DNA of 64,000 bases from Parabacteroides sp. (GCA_019417325.1 DXVO01000032.1:1-64000), one strand, 5' to 3'. Positions 32,231 to 41,732 are shown, counted from the first letter of the stretch. The notes: generated by a model from the letters alone, not told the origin. Translations and numbers: made by a program.

Positions 32231-34654
32231 ATGAAAACAAATAAATGGACACGACACGCACTGGTTGTCAGTAGTATATTAATAGGTGGGGGCTGGAACA
32301 CCTATGCACAGGATGCCGGCATTACTGTAGATGCCTCTAAAATTGAAAATAAGATTTCTCCTTTTATTTATGGTTCTTGTATTGAAGATGTAAACCATGA
32401 AATTTATGGAGGTTTATACGACCAGAAGATATTCGGGGAAAGTTTTGAAGAGCCCGGCTATGGTTTTACATTCAGTCATATGACATCGTACGAAGGAGCC
32501 TGGTGCCCTAAAAAAGAAATTTTATCTGTTACAGCTTATCCCGGAGCTAAGTTAGTATATGAAAATCAGAATATAGCAGAAGGTTCAGTTGAAACAGAGT
32601 TGCGTTTCACAGGAAATGGAGGAGAGAATGCCGGGCTGTTGGTCCACGTAAACCGCCCGGGAAATGGAGCCGATACATTCGACGGATATGAAATCAGTCT
32701 TGCTGCAAATGGCAGCAAAGTCATATTCGGACGTCATCTTCATAACTGGCAATCTTTGAAAGAAGTACAGGTTTCCTGCTCACCGAGAAATTGGAATAAA
32801 TTAAAAGTCAGAATGAAAGGCAAACAGATAGAAGTACTCCTGAATGGAAAAAGCCTGTTTGTTTACACGGATAATGAATCGCCTCTGTCTGGTGGAAAGG
32901 TTGCTTTAAGAACTTGGAATTCGGATGTGGAATTCCGGAATCTTGTTTTGGAAAAGGATGGAAAGAAAGAAAAAATCCGGTGGGAAGGAAAAGAAGGATT
33001 TCCTCTCAGTGTCCGGTGGGATGCTATCCAAACCGGAACAGCAAAAGCTACTTTTGCACAGGATAATAGTGATGCCTTTAATGGAAAATATGCACAAATT
33101 ATCCGTAAATCGGGAGGAGAAGGATGTGCCGGTATTGCCAATATGAGTTTGAACCGTTGGGGAATTGCCGTAGAAAAAGGACAGCAGTTCGAGGGCAGGA
33201 TTTATATGAAAAGCAAGACATTCCAGGGTAATGTAACGATTGCATTACAAAATGCCGATGGTAGCAAAGAATATGCCACACAAGTAATCCCGTCAGTCGG
33301 TAAGGAATGGACAAAGTATCCGTTTATCCTTTCATCCGATGCAACGGATCCCAAAGCACGCCTGGCTATTTATATTAGCCAACCCGGAGAAATTAAAATC
33401 GACCAGGTCGTATTAATGAGTACGGGTGATAAACAATTTCATGGATTACCTTACCGTAATGATATCGGACAAGCCATGCAGAAGCAGGGATTGACCTATC
33501 TGCGTTATGGCGGAACAATGGTTAATGCTCCTGAGTACCGTTTTAAGAAAATGATAGGCGACAGGGACAAACGTCCTCCCTATAAAGGGCATTGGAACCC
33601 TTATTCAACGAACGGTTTTGGTATCGAAGATTTCCTGTGTTTTTGTGAAGCTGCAGGATTTAAAGCTGCCTTTGCCATCAATATTGAAGAGACTCCAGAG
33701 GATGTGGCGGATATGGTAGAATATTTAAATGGTCCTGCCACTTCGGAATGGGGAAAGAAACGTGCTGAAAACGGTCATCCGGCTCCTTATCAGGTGGAAT
33801 ATATTGAAATAGGAAATGAGGAAGTGATTCATGCGGATGATAAGGCCGGCTATCAACATTATATAGACCGTTTCAATCTTTTATATGACGCTATCCAAAA
33901 GAAAGATCCTACAGTTAAAGTTGTGAATTCCGCTTGGTGGAGACCGGATTCTCCCAATATGGAAATGGTTTTTAAAGCATTGAATGGAAAAGCCAGCCAT
34001 TGGGACTATCACCCATGGGCAGACGAGGCAAATGCTGGTGTGGATGTAGAAAAAGAACTAAAAAAAATGCAGGCTTTGTTCCTGAAATGGGACCCAAACA
34101 CTCGGATGAAATGTGCTATTTTCGAAGAAAATGGAAATCTGCATAATATGCAACGTGCTTTAGGTCATGTTACTTTGCAGAATGCAGTACGCCGTTGCGG
34201 TGATTTTGTCTTGACATCCTGTGCCGCAAATGCTTTACAGCCATATTTACAAAATGATAATGGCTGGGACCAGGGGCAAGTATTCTTTACGCCGACACAG
34301 GTATGGGGCATGCCTCCTTACTATGCACAGCAGATGGCAGCCGAACATCATCAACCTTTACGTATTTACAGTCAATGTTCTAACGATTTGGATGTCACAG
34401 CGACAAAAGCGGAAGATGGAAAGTCTCTTGTATTGCATATTGCCAATATACAGAATCAGCCGGTAACTACTGATATCTGTTTGAACGGATTTACACCTGT
34501 GGGCAAACCGGAAATTACAGTCCTCTCTGCAGCATTGGACGATCGTAATACTCCGGAACAACCGGAAAAAATCATTCCGGTAAAAATTGACAGCAAAGAC
34601 GGGCAATACTGTTTCCCTGCTCATTCCTATACAATCATAAAATATACCAGATAA
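32231..34654 (+). CDS. Exported alpha-L-arabinofuranosidase, GH51
   Basis: 807 residues from the ATG at 32231, giving signal peptide MKTNKWTRHALVVSSILIGG and a cut near TYAQ. Residues about 115-250 form a concanavalin-like domain. Residues 265-405 are a CBM4/9-like carbohydrate-binding module (GQQFEGRIYMKS). The GH51 TIM barrel begins near 410, with acid/base Glu about 530 in EIGNEE and nucleophile Glu about 632 in AIFEENGN. A beta-sandwich domain closes the protein. Removes terminal arabinofuranosyl units from arabinan or arabinoxylan, probably in the periplasm. Longer than minimal GH51 enzymes because of the two inserted domains. Controlled by the divergent GntR protein (inference). Confidence 0.92.
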   Translation: MKTNKWTRHALVVSSILIGGGWNTYAQDAGITVDASKIENKISPFIYGSCIEDVNHEIYGGLYDQKIFGESFEEPGYGFTFSHMTSYEGAWCPKKEILSVTAYPGAKLVYENQNIAEGSVETELRFTGNGGENAGLLVHVNRPGNGADTFDGYEISLAANGSKVIFGRHLHNWQSLKEVQVSCSPRNWNKLKVRMKGKQIEVLLNGKSLFVYTDNESPLSGGKVALRTWNSDVEFRNLVLEKDGKKEKIRWEGKEGFPLSVRWDAIQTGTAKATFAQDNSDAFNGKYAQIIRKSGGEGCAGIANMSLNRWGIAVEKGQQFEGRIYMKSKTFQGNVTIALQNADGSKEYATQVIPSVGKEWTKYPFILSSDATDPKARLAIYISQPGEIKIDQVVLMSTGDKQFHGLPYRNDIGQAMQKQGLTYLRYGGTMVNAPEYRFKKMIGDRDKRPPYKGHWNPYSTNGFGIEDFLCFCEAAGFKAAFAINIEETPEDVADMVEYLNGPATSEWGKKRAENGHPAPYQVEYIEIGNEEVIHADDKAGYQHYIDRFNLLYDAIQKKDPTVKVVNSAWWRPDSPNMEMVFKALNGKASHWDYHPWADEANAGVDVEKELKKMQALFLKWDPNTRMKCAIFEENGNLHNMQRALGHVTLQNAVRRCGDFVLTSCAANALQPYLQNDNGWDQGQVFFTPTQVWGMPPYYAQQMAAEHHQPLRIYSQCSNDLDVTATKAEDGKSLVLHIANIQNQPVTTDICLNGFTPVGKPEITVLSAALDDRNTPEQPEKIIPVKIDSKDGQYCFPAHSYTIIKYTR

Positions 34655-34660
34655 TTAATA

Positions 34661-34698
34661 GATGAAACATCCGGCTTTTATCAACCGGATGTTTCATC
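34661..34698. terminator. Bidirectional terminator after the GH51 gene
   Basis: Perfect 14-bp arms (34661-34674 and 34685-34698, GATGAAACATCCGG) between converging genes, followed by a T-rich stretch on the plus strand. Confidence 0.8.
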
Positions 34699-34708
34699 TA
34701 TATTTTTA

Positions 34709-36451
34709 TCAAGAATAATTCTCATAGTTTTGCTCAAGTATAAGGTGCATATTATTTATTCCCATAATATTTTTATAATGTATATCCATTGAGCAGGTAT
34801 TATTTATTTTTTCTTTTAAATTTCCTATGTATTTAGCCGGATTATATTTTTTGCAATTATCCATAATAGATAAAGTGATCGAACTATTTACAATGCAAAG
34901 TTTCACATCTATAATGTGATTCGGATTTTCATTATTTATACTGGTTTGATAAACTTCATTTATAAACTTACTTAGAATTTCTTTTGGCAGCTCTTTTACA
35001 TTATGCAATTCGCAGAAATTATAAACATCATCAATTAGCGTATCAAATTCTTCTTTTCTATTATTGATGGAGTTATTAAATTCAGAGAGGGAAAGTTGAT
35101 TTTGCGAAGAAAGCATAAAGTCCTTTAACCTATACGGAAAACTTCCTGTTTTTATTCTGATATAGGTACTAAAAATCAATATTGAAACAATTTCCGAAAT
35201 AATAAAAGAATACCATATACCGTTTATTCCTAATAAATAATATAATAATAGCGCGGAAGGGGCAAATACTAAAAAAGTGGGAGCAATTACAAAGTAAACG
35301 GAATATTTTGTTTGAAGTACACTTTGATAGTAGTATCTAAAAAAGACTGTAATTTGTGTAAATAACATACTGATAGTGAAAATCCGGACAGCAAAAACAG
35401 GATTAGCCTCCACTTCATGTAATATATTAAAAATACTACAAATCCAGTCTGCTTTTATAAAAATGAAAACATTAACTACTACATTAATAAAAAGCATAAT
35501 CTTAAATGTAGAGAAATAAGTTTTCCTCAAATTATATGTATCATCCTGTGCATAGAATAAACCAAAGAATGGAATTGCTGCAGCCCCCACACCTTTTACA
35601 AGACAAATAGTCAAACGGGATACCGTAAAAATAACAGTCCAGATAGCAACATATACAATTCCGGCAAATTCCAATAAAATCGTATTGATTACCATCAGTT
35701 TTAAAGCGGTTGCAATATATTCTCCAACAGACGGCATTCCTACTTTTAAGACCTGGGATAGTTGTCTGGGATGTAAAGATCCTTTTAAATAAAACTTTAA
35801 ATTTCTAATATTCAATGGTTTTCTGAAATGCAATAAGCAAACCAGTGCACCAATCGTATAACTTATTGCCGAAGATGAAGATGCCGCCCATAATCCATAT
35901 CCCATAATTCCCAGCAACAGATAATTAAGCAGGAATTTTGATACAGTCATTACCAGGATAGCTATTATCCCCAGAGTAATAGATCCATCTATACGAGTAA
36001 AAGTAATAAATAAGTGAAGCATTACATATGGGGCAAATCCAATTATAGCCCCTTTGATATAATCCTGACACATGATAAAAACTTCTGTATTATGGATTGT
36101 AAGAGCTTTTGCTATATAACCGGAGAAAGGATATACCAGAAAAGCCAATAAAATGGAGTATACAAAACCAAGCCTGATATAACTGTTAAAATGAATATTC
36201 AATGATTTAAAATCCGATTTACCATAATCCAATGACAGGATGGTAGATCCAGCATTTGTTATTACCGATACGAACAAAAGGGTCAGGACAAAAATCGTAG
36301 AAGATAAACCAATAGTAGCCAAAGCCTCTTCCCCGCACCATTTACCGATAGTTAAAGTATCTATTGTAGAACAAACATAATTTGAGTATCCTGCAATTAT
36401 CGCATTAAACGAATATAATATAATAAATTTGAGTATCAGATTATTTTTCAT
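34709..36451 (-). CDS. MATE-like carrier fused to a degenerate GHKL ATPase-like domain
   Basis: 580 residues. Residues 1 to about 445 contain twelve hydrophobic segments in MATE layout (NAIIAGYSNYVCSTIDTLTIG near the start, MPSVGEYIATALKLMVINTIL at the second half). After a linker, residues 465-580 look like an anti-sigma-kinase-type ATPase domain: FDTLIDDVYNFCELHNV, then EILSKFINEVYQTSINN, ITLSIMDNCKKYNP and MGINNMHLILEQN. The N-box Asn appears replaced by Thr and the DxGxxF motif reads DNCKKYNP, so nucleotide binding is doubtful. The carrier exports small molecules by H+ or Na+ exchange; the tail may be regulatory. AT-rich. Neighbouring genes do not reveal the substrate. Confidence 0.75.
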   Translation of the reverse strand: MKNNLILKFIILYSFNAIIAGYSNYVCSTIDTLTIGKWCGEEALATIGLSSTIFVLTLLFVSVITNAGSTILSLDYGKSDFKSLNIHFNSYIRLGFVYSILLAFLVYPFSGYIAKALTIHNTEVFIMCQDYIKGAIIGFAPYVMLHLFITFTRIDGSITLGIIAILVMTVSKFLLNYLLLGIMGYGLWAASSSSAISYTIGALVCLLHFRKPLNIRNLKFYLKGSLHPRQLSQVLKVGMPSVGEYIATALKLMVINTILLEFAGIVYVAIWTVIFTVSRLTICLVKGVGAAAIPFFGLFYAQDDTYNLRKTYFSTFKIMLFINVVVNVFIFIKADWICSIFNILHEVEANPVFAVRIFTISMLFTQITVFFRYYYQSVLQTKYSVYFVIAPTFLVFAPSALLLYYLLGINGIWYSFIISEIVSILIFSTYIRIKTGSFPYRLKDFMLSSQNQLSLSEFNNSINNRKEEFDTLIDDVYNFCELHNVKELPKEILSKFINEVYQTSINNENPNHIIDVKLCIVNSSITLSIMDNCKKYNPAKYIGNLKEKINNTCSMDIHYKNIMGINNMHLILEQNYENYS

Positions 36452-36867
36452 GATATAGGTTGATAAGCTCTTAAATTGAATAGGATAAACACAATTATTG
36501 TAAACTGGTCTTTTTTAATCATTTTCGTAGTAATAAAGGTTATGATAATAAAATAGCTATAATTCAGTTGGCGAAATTAACTCTATCTTTTGATTCGGGA
36601 GTATCCATTTTGTTTTATTATGATTTTGCATTTTAATTCATATATGCTTATTGGAAAAAGGAATGTTCTAATGTATTTGTTGATTTTCTGATATTGCAGC
36701 TATCTATTTTTTATTCTTAATAAATATTCCATACCAAATAAGGAAACAGTAATTAACTTTTAAAAAACAGATCACTAATGAAGTGCAGTAGGCAATCGTG
36801 TAAAAGGGGATGCCTATAAAGTTTGGTTACCAGCCGATAATAAATAAGCTTGTATTAAGCCAGGAAT
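36452..36867. other. AT-rich intergenic stretch without a gene
   Basis: About 420 bases with no supported gene between the MATE fusion and the kbl terminator. AAACTGGTCTTTT near 36500 resembles half of the GntR operator. Near 36790-36820 AGGCA and TGCCT can pair around a purine-rich loop. No TAnnTTTG box for the MATE gene is clear. Confidence 0.4.
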
Positions 36868-36907
36868 AAAAAACAGGATAGGCAATAAAGTCTATCCTGT
36901 TTTTTTA
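36868..36907 (-). terminator. Terminator of kbl
   Basis: Arms AAAACAGGATAG (to 36881) and CTATCCTGTTTT (from 36892) pair perfectly with A- and T-runs outside. It lies 16 bases past the kbl stop. Confidence 0.8.
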
Positions 36908-36922
36908 TATATGGAAGAATAA

Positions 36923-38113
36923 TTATTTGATTACATTTAATTCTTTTCCTACTTTGATAAATGCGGCAATTGCTTTATCCAGATGTTCTCTTTCGTGGCC
37001 GGCAGATAACTGGACACGGATACGAGCCTGTTCTTTCGGAACTACCGGATAGTAGAAGCCGGTTACATAGATGCCTTCTTCCTGCATACGGGCAGCGAAA
37101 TCCTGTGATAATTTAGCGTCATACAACATAACGGCACAGATAGCGGACTGAGTCGGTTTGATATCAAAACCTGCATCCATCATCTTTTCGCGGAAATAAG
37201 AAACATTACTCATCAATTTGGTATGCAAAGTATCACTTTCCTTCAACATCCTGAACATTTCAAGGCTGGCACCTACGATAGCAGGAGCTACAGAGTTGGA
37301 GAACAAATAAGGACGGGAACGCTGGCGCAGCATGTCGATAATTTCTTTCTTACCGGTTGTAAAACCACCCATCGCACCACCGAATGCTTTACCTAATGTT
37401 CCGGTAAAGATATCTACACGTCCGTAGCAATTGAACTGTTCTGCCACACCATGACCTGTCGGACCAACCACACCGGCAGAGTGAGATTCGTCAACCATAA
37501 CCAGAGCATCATACTTTTCAGCCAGCTCACAGATTTTATCCATCGGAGCAACATTACCGTCCATAGAGAATACACCGTCTGTTGCAATGATACGATGGCG
37601 TTGCGCCTGAGCTTCCTTCAAGCAACGCTCCAAATCCGCCATGTCTGCATTTGCATAACGATAGCGTTTTGCTTTACAAAGACGTACACCGTCAATAATA
37701 GAAGCGTGGTTTAAAGCATCAGAGATGATCGCATCTTCTTCTCCGAACAAAGGTTCGAACAAACCGCCGTTAGCATCGAAACATGCAGCATACAGAATTG
37801 TATCTTCCGTTTTGAAATAATCGGAGATTGCAGCTTCCAGTTTTTTATGCAAATCTTGTGTTCCGCAGATGAAACGAACGGATGACATACCGTATCCGTG
37901 TGTATCCATAGCTTCTTTTGCGGCTTTAATCAGTTGTTGGTTGTCAGACAAACCCAAATAATTGTTGGCACAGAAGTTTAAAACTTCGCTTGCCGGCTGA
38001 ACCTTGATGTCTGCTCTTTGAGGAGTTGTGATAATACGTTCGTTTTTGTACAAACCGGCTGCTTTAATATTTGCCAGTTCCTGTGTAAGGAAGTCTTTCA
38101 GTTTACCGTACAT
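36923..38113 (-). CDS. kbl: 2-amino-3-ketobutyrate CoA ligase (glycine C-acetyltransferase)
   Basis: 396 residues, alpha-oxoamine synthase family. CANNYLGLSD near the start, VDESHSAGVVGPTGHG with the PLP-ring Asp, and TLGKAFGGAMGG with the PLP-binding Lys near 245. Converts 2-amino-3-ketobutyrate and CoA to glycine and acetyl-CoA. The divergent gene at 38365 is an NAD-dependent threonine dehydrogenase of the epimerase family, so together they turn threonine into glycine. Both genes have normal codon use. Confidence 0.95.
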   Translation of the reverse strand: MYGKLKDFLTQELANIKAAGLYKNERIITTPQRADIKVQPASEVLNFCANNYLGLSDNQQLIKAAKEAMDTHGYGMSSVRFICGTQDLHKKLEAAISDYFKTEDTILYAACFDANGGLFEPLFGEEDAIISDALNHASIIDGVRLCKAKRYRYANADMADLERCLKEAQAQRHRIIATDGVFSMDGNVAPMDKICELAEKYDALVMVDESHSAGVVGPTGHGVAEQFNCYGRVDIFTGTLGKAFGGAMGGFTTGKKEIIDMLRQRSRPYLFSNSVAPAIVGASLEMFRMLKESDTLHTKLMSNVSYFREKMMDAGFDIKPTQSAICAVMLYDAKLSQDFAARMQEEGIYVTGFYYPVVPKEQARIRVQLSAGHEREHLDKAIAAFIKVGKELNVIK

Positions 38114-38322
38114 AACTTTGTTTTTTGTTAGTATTTTTAATTAAGTTAATAATATAATTTTCTGTTTTGTGGTTAAAAATGACAATCTGAAAGTTTCTAT
38201 GGCTAATTAGTTGCCAACATCGAACTATCAACTGTCAACAAGTAAGGCAAAGGTCATATTTTTTTTGAATATATTGTTGAAAAAACACAAGAAAATCATA
38301 TCAAAACTATTTTATTTCTCTA

Positions 38323-38330
38323 TACCTTTG
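38323..38330 (+). promoter_or_regulatory. -7 box (TACCTTTG) of the threonine dehydrogenase gene
   Basis: Perfect TAnnTTTG box 34 bases before the ATG at 38365. A related CAAAGGTC (38248-38255) on the other strand could serve kbl but is imperfect. Confidence 0.6.
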
Positions 38331-38364
38331 CCGCTGAAAAAACTTATAAGAACAGAAAAACGCA

Positions 38365-39318
38365 ATGAAGAATGTTTTAGTAATTGGTGCTACCGGTCAG
38401 ATTGGATCAGAGTTAACCATGAAGTTGAGAGATATCTATGGAGGTAACATTGTTGCAGGTTACATTCCGGGTGCAGAACCAAAAGGAGAACTGTTAGAGT
38501 CCGGACCTTCTGCAATCGTAGATATCACAAACGAGCAACAGATTGCTGAGACAGTGTCTAAATATAAGGTGGACACTATCTATAACCTTGCTGCTTTACT
38601 TTCTGCCGTAGCAGAAGCAAAACCACAGTTAGCATGGAAAATCGGCATGGGCGGTTTGTTTAATGTATTGGAAGTGGCACGCGAAATGCACTGCGCCGTA
38701 TTTACTCCGAGTTCAATCGGTGTGTTCGGAAATAACACTCCAAAAGACAAAACTCCGCAGGATACTATCCGTAATCCACGTACGATGTACGGTGTAACAA
38801 AAGTTTCCGGTGAATTATTGAGCGACTATTACAACATCCGTTTTGGTGTCGATACGCGTTCCGTTCGTTTCCCCGGTCTTATCTCTTATGTAACACCTCC
38901 GGGCGGTGGAACTACAGACTATGCTGTAGATATCTACTATTCTGCTGCGAAAGGTGAAAAGTTTGTATGTCCGATTAAAGCCGGAACATTCATGGATATG
39001 ATGTATATGCCGGACGGTTTGCGTGCTGCTATCGAAATTATGGAAGCTGATTCTACTAAATTCGTACACCGTAACTCATTTAACATTGCCTCTATGAGTT
39101 TTGACCCGGAAATTATCTTCAACAACATTAAGAAATATATACCGGAATTCCAGATGGAATACGATGTAGATCCACTGCGCCAGGCGATTGCCGAATCATG
39201 GCCAAATTCACTGGATGATACTTGTGCCCGTGAAGAATGGGGCTGGAAACCGGAATATGATTTGGATTCCATGACTAAAGATATGCTTGCCAAACTGAAA
39301 GAACGTTTCAATAAGTAA
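38365..39318 (+). CDS. L-threonine 3-dehydrogenase, short-chain (GalE-like) type
   Basis: 317 residues. Extended SDR with NAD loop GATGQIGSEL at 8-17 and catalytic YGVTK near 138. SSIGVFG and SVRFPGLISY are typical of this dehydrogenase rather than UDP-glucose epimerases. Oxidises L-threonine to 2-amino-3-ketobutyrate, the substrate of Kbl encoded divergently. Cytoplasmic. Its own terminator follows. Confidence 0.88.
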   Translation: MKNVLVIGATGQIGSELTMKLRDIYGGNIVAGYIPGAEPKGELLESGPSAIVDITNEQQIAETVSKYKVDTIYNLAALLSAVAEAKPQLAWKIGMGGLFNVLEVAREMHCAVFTPSSIGVFGNNTPKDKTPQDTIRNPRTMYGVTKVSGELLSDYYNIRFGVDTRSVRFPGLISYVTPPGGGTTDYAVDIYYSAAKGEKFVCPIKAGTFMDMMYMPDGLRAAIEIMEADSTKFVHRNSFNIASMSFDPEIIFNNIKKYIPEFQMEYDVDPLRQAIAESWPNSLDDTCAREEWGWKPEYDLDSMTKDMLAKLKERFNK

Positions 39319-39347
39319 TAGACAAAAGAGGTACATTAAGTAATAAT

Positions 39348-39390
39348 AAAAGCGTATGTGGTCTGAGTGTAAAGACTGCATACGCTTTTT
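39348..39390 (+). terminator. Terminator of the threonine dehydrogenase gene
   Basis: AAAAGCGTATG (39348-39358) pairs with CATACGCTTTTT (39379-39390), with a further inner GTC/GAC pair, ending in a T-run. Confidence 0.8.
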
Positions 39391-39487
39391 ATTTTATATG
39401 TTTTATAGCAGCTTTCCGTTAAACATAGTTAATGAAATGAGATTTCCAAATAGAAATACATGCTGCATAACATAAAATACATATATT

Positions 39488-39563
39488 TGCACTGTGTTTT
39501 TCATGGTATTAGATTTAAGGTTAACAATGAAGATTGGCTGTCCGTGATGGATAGCCTTTTTTG
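39488..39563 (+). ncRNA. Candidate small RNA with its own promoter and terminator
   Basis: TATATTTG at about 39483-39490 is a perfect -7 box. Forty-odd bases later GGCTGTCC (39536-39543) pairs with GGATAGCC (39549-39556), followed by TTTTTTG. No ORF lies between. A plus-strand transcript of about 65 bases is predicted, convergent with the propeller gene whose stop is at 39574. The segment CATGGTATTAGATTTAAGG looks like a recurring Bacteroidales leader element to me, but that is memory and not checked. Confidence 0.45.
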
Positions 39564-39573
39564 TTTTAAACCA

Positions 39574-40731
39574 TTATTTCTTTTGCTTTACCAACATAAT
39601 CACCGGATTGTCTTCTTCATCCAGCCTAGAGGCGATTTCTTTTAATTTGCCATCTTTCAGTTGACCTTTCTTGTAAACTTCCACAAGCCGGGATGCATTT
39701 AAATCAGTGGCGTTTTCGATTTCGCGATTAATAGATTTCGCTGTCATAGCAACCGTTCTTTTTTCTGCATAGTCATCATTATATACGGAAACTTGAAATA
39801 TGGCTTTTTCTTTTTTGTCGTACATCAGTTCATTCGTATAGAATCCGTTACCCTTTTCAAAGTTAAATACATTTTTAACGGTTTGCATAAAATAATAACG
39901 GTCGGTATAAATACCCATATAAAGAAAAACTTCAGGCTCCATGGTATGTACGGAGGGTATTCTTACAATGAAGGGGCTTAATGTACCATCCGGTGCATAG
40001 TTATATAATGTATCAGCTGATGTATCCATAAGTGTCCATTTGCCGTGGCTTAAGCGTATTTGGTAAGAATAATTTGCTACAAAGTTATCTCCATCGGTCA
40101 CAATCGGTGTGTTGATCGTTTTAAAAGGAATAAAGATTTCCCGGGCGATACTTCCATCCTGTTTTGATATAAGAACATGGTATGATTTGCTTCTATTCTC
40201 TCCTTTACTATGATAATCTGACATATCATAGCAAATCAAATTATATTTGTCATAATCATAAATGGATGAAACTTCCTGACCAAGATTCAAACACCTTTTG
40301 AATTTTCCGTAAAGATCGTACACTAAAATTTTATTTTCCAGCGACTTTACGAATATTTCACCATTGCTTTCATCAAGAATAATCTCATTAATCCTTGTAT
40401 ATTCTTCCGCTCCTTGTCCTTGCCGGTTTATCTTCCGTAATCCTTTACCGGTTTTTCTGTCAAAAATAAAAATATCCCCATCATTATTCCTGTTTTTTAC
40501 CAATAAGTATTTTTTTCCTACATCCTGTACCAAACCCTGTGTAAGAAACTCATCAGTGGTTTCCAACGCAATATATTCCACATCCATAAAGTCCTGAAGA
40601 ACCAGTTCTTTTTTAGGGTAGCTTTTCGAAACGTCGATGGTGATTAAATCATCGTCTAATTGTTTGTTTCCCGTACACCCTGCCAATACCATCAACAGAA
40701 TGGTTGCTAAAATTGTATTTGTTTGTTTCAT
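39574..40731 (-). CDS. Six-bladed beta-propeller lipoprotein
   Basis: 385 residues, lipobox LAGC (Cys19). The opening IDVSKSYPKKELVLQDFMDVEYIALETT and RQGQGAEEYTRINEI are the standard start of the Bacteroidetes six-bladed-propeller family. It has no peptide gene or regulator beside it, unlike the propellers of the 0-18 kb island, and its base composition is closer to the core genome. Outer-surface or periplasmic anchoring predicted; ligand unknown. Confidence 0.82.
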   Translation of the reverse strand: MKQTNTILATILLMVLAGCTGNKQLDDDLITIDVSKSYPKKELVLQDFMDVEYIALETTDEFLTQGLVQDVGKKYLLVKNRNNDGDIFIFDRKTGKGLRKINRQGQGAEEYTRINEIILDESNGEIFVKSLENKILVYDLYGKFKRCLNLGQEVSSIYDYDKYNLICYDMSDYHSKGENRSKSYHVLISKQDGSIAREIFIPFKTINTPIVTDGDNFVANYSYQIRLSHGKWTLMDTSADTLYNYAPDGTLSPFIVRIPSVHTMEPEVFLYMGIYTDRYYFMQTVKNVFNFEKGNGFYTNELMYDKKEKAIFQVSVYNDDYAEKRTVAMTAKSINREIENATDLNASRLVEVYKKGQLKDGKLKEIASRLDEEDNPVIMLVKQKK

Positions 40732-40823
40732 ATCAGTTATTTTTCATGATAGATATATAAAAGTGTCTTATTCAAGGTGAAAATAATAATTTCTCTACAG
40801 ATCCCTATTCTGCCGGATTTTTA

Positions 40824-41501
40824 TTACAGTTTCAGTTTTCCTGTCATCCGGAGAGGGTCGGGGAGCGGTTCGGAAGGTGTTGGTATTTTATCCATTTCTT
40901 CTCTTCCCGCAGCGGTAAGCTGGTAGATCCGGTGGGTTCTGTACCCGTCACTTTCCAGGCATCCCTCTTCTTCAAACTGCTTTATATCGTTGTTGGCCGT
41001 ATAATAAGTACACCGGTTAAGTGCCGCATAATCCGAAATATTGATAACCTGGTGATTTTTCAGGAACAACAGCATCTGCATTTTCCGGTCTTTACGGCTG
41101 GTTTTCTCGTTATTTTCCCGTTTTACCTTTTGAGGCCTGCAATCCGTAACCATCTCTTTCAACTCCGGGCTGCAACGAAAATTGACACCATCCACACAGA
41201 CATTGAAGAAAGTCTTGCCATCTTCTTTCACTTCTTTCTTTGTCGTTTTCAGGGAAGGGGAGAAGTGCCCCAATCCTTCCAGCTCAACACTGTATCCGTT
41301 GGACAACTGAAAGCCGATGTATTTGGATAATGCATCCAGAACACCTTTGATGTCCGATGAAGTGACGGAACTGCACTCATTAATATAGGTACAAACATAG
41401 TCCATGCGCTTGGTGCCGTTTGAAACAAGGCGGGCACAAGGTTGTTCCCCTTGGATTTTATTCGCGGGCGTTTCGTAGATAGCAAATTTTACTCTGTTCA
41501 T
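40824..41501 (-). CDS. HU-like DNA-binding protein with C-terminal winged-helix extension
   Basis: 225 residues. Residues 1-125 resemble the HU-like fold common in Bacteroidetes (LVSNGTKRMDYVCTYINECSSVTSSDIKGVLDALSKYIGFQL, then GYSVELEGLGHFSPSLK). Residues about 140-215 look like a separate winged helix (INISDYAALNRCTYYTANNDIKQFEEEGCLES, IYQLTAAGREEMDK). Normal HU proteins are about 90 residues, so the extension more than doubles it and suggests a sequence-specific regulator. A large inverted-repeat structure lies 60-160 bases upstream and may be its target. Confidence 0.75.
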   Translation of the reverse strand: MNRVKFAIYETPANKIQGEQPCARLVSNGTKRMDYVCTYINECSSVTSSDIKGVLDALSKYIGFQLSNGYSVELEGLGHFSPSLKTTKKEVKEDGKTFFNVCVDGVNFRCSPELKEMVTDCRPQKVKRENNEKTSRKDRKMQMLLFLKNHQVINISDYAALNRCTYYTANNDIKQFEEEGCLESDGYRTHRIYQLTAAGREEMDKIPTPSEPLPDPLRMTGKLKL

Positions 41502-41566
41502 GTTTTTATTTTTAATAGGTTTGTTATTTATTTTCCTGCTGTAGTTTTCTCAAAAAGTACCTGTAC

Positions 41567-41662
41567 AAATTTGTTCACGAGGCGGTCGTTTATATTTTCG
41601 AGGGCGCCAAAAATATAAATGACTGCCTCGTGAATATTTTCGACCGCCTCGAAAACAAATTT
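41567..41662. repeat. Nested inverted-repeat element in a divergent promoter region
   Basis: The inner hairpin pairs 41576-41598 with 41610-41632 (23 bases, two mismatches, loop of 11). The outer pairing joins 41567-41588 with 41641-41662 (20 of 22 bases, including CGAGGCGGTCG with CGACCGCCTCG). The two pairings exclude each other. It sits between the HU-like gene and the aldo/keto reductase gene and is GC-rich in an AT-rich gap. Confidence 0.75.
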
Positions 41663-41724
41663 ATTAACGACTAAATATACGAAATATCGGGAGTAAAAGC
41701 AAATAAGATTACGTATTTTTTGTG

Positions 41725-41732
41725 TAAGTTTG
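41725..41732 (+). promoter_or_regulatory. -7 box (TAAGTTTG) of the aldo/keto reductase gene
   Basis: Perfect TAnnTTTG box. It places transcription start near 41739 and so decides for the ATG at 41763 over a TTG at 41730. Confidence 0.6.
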
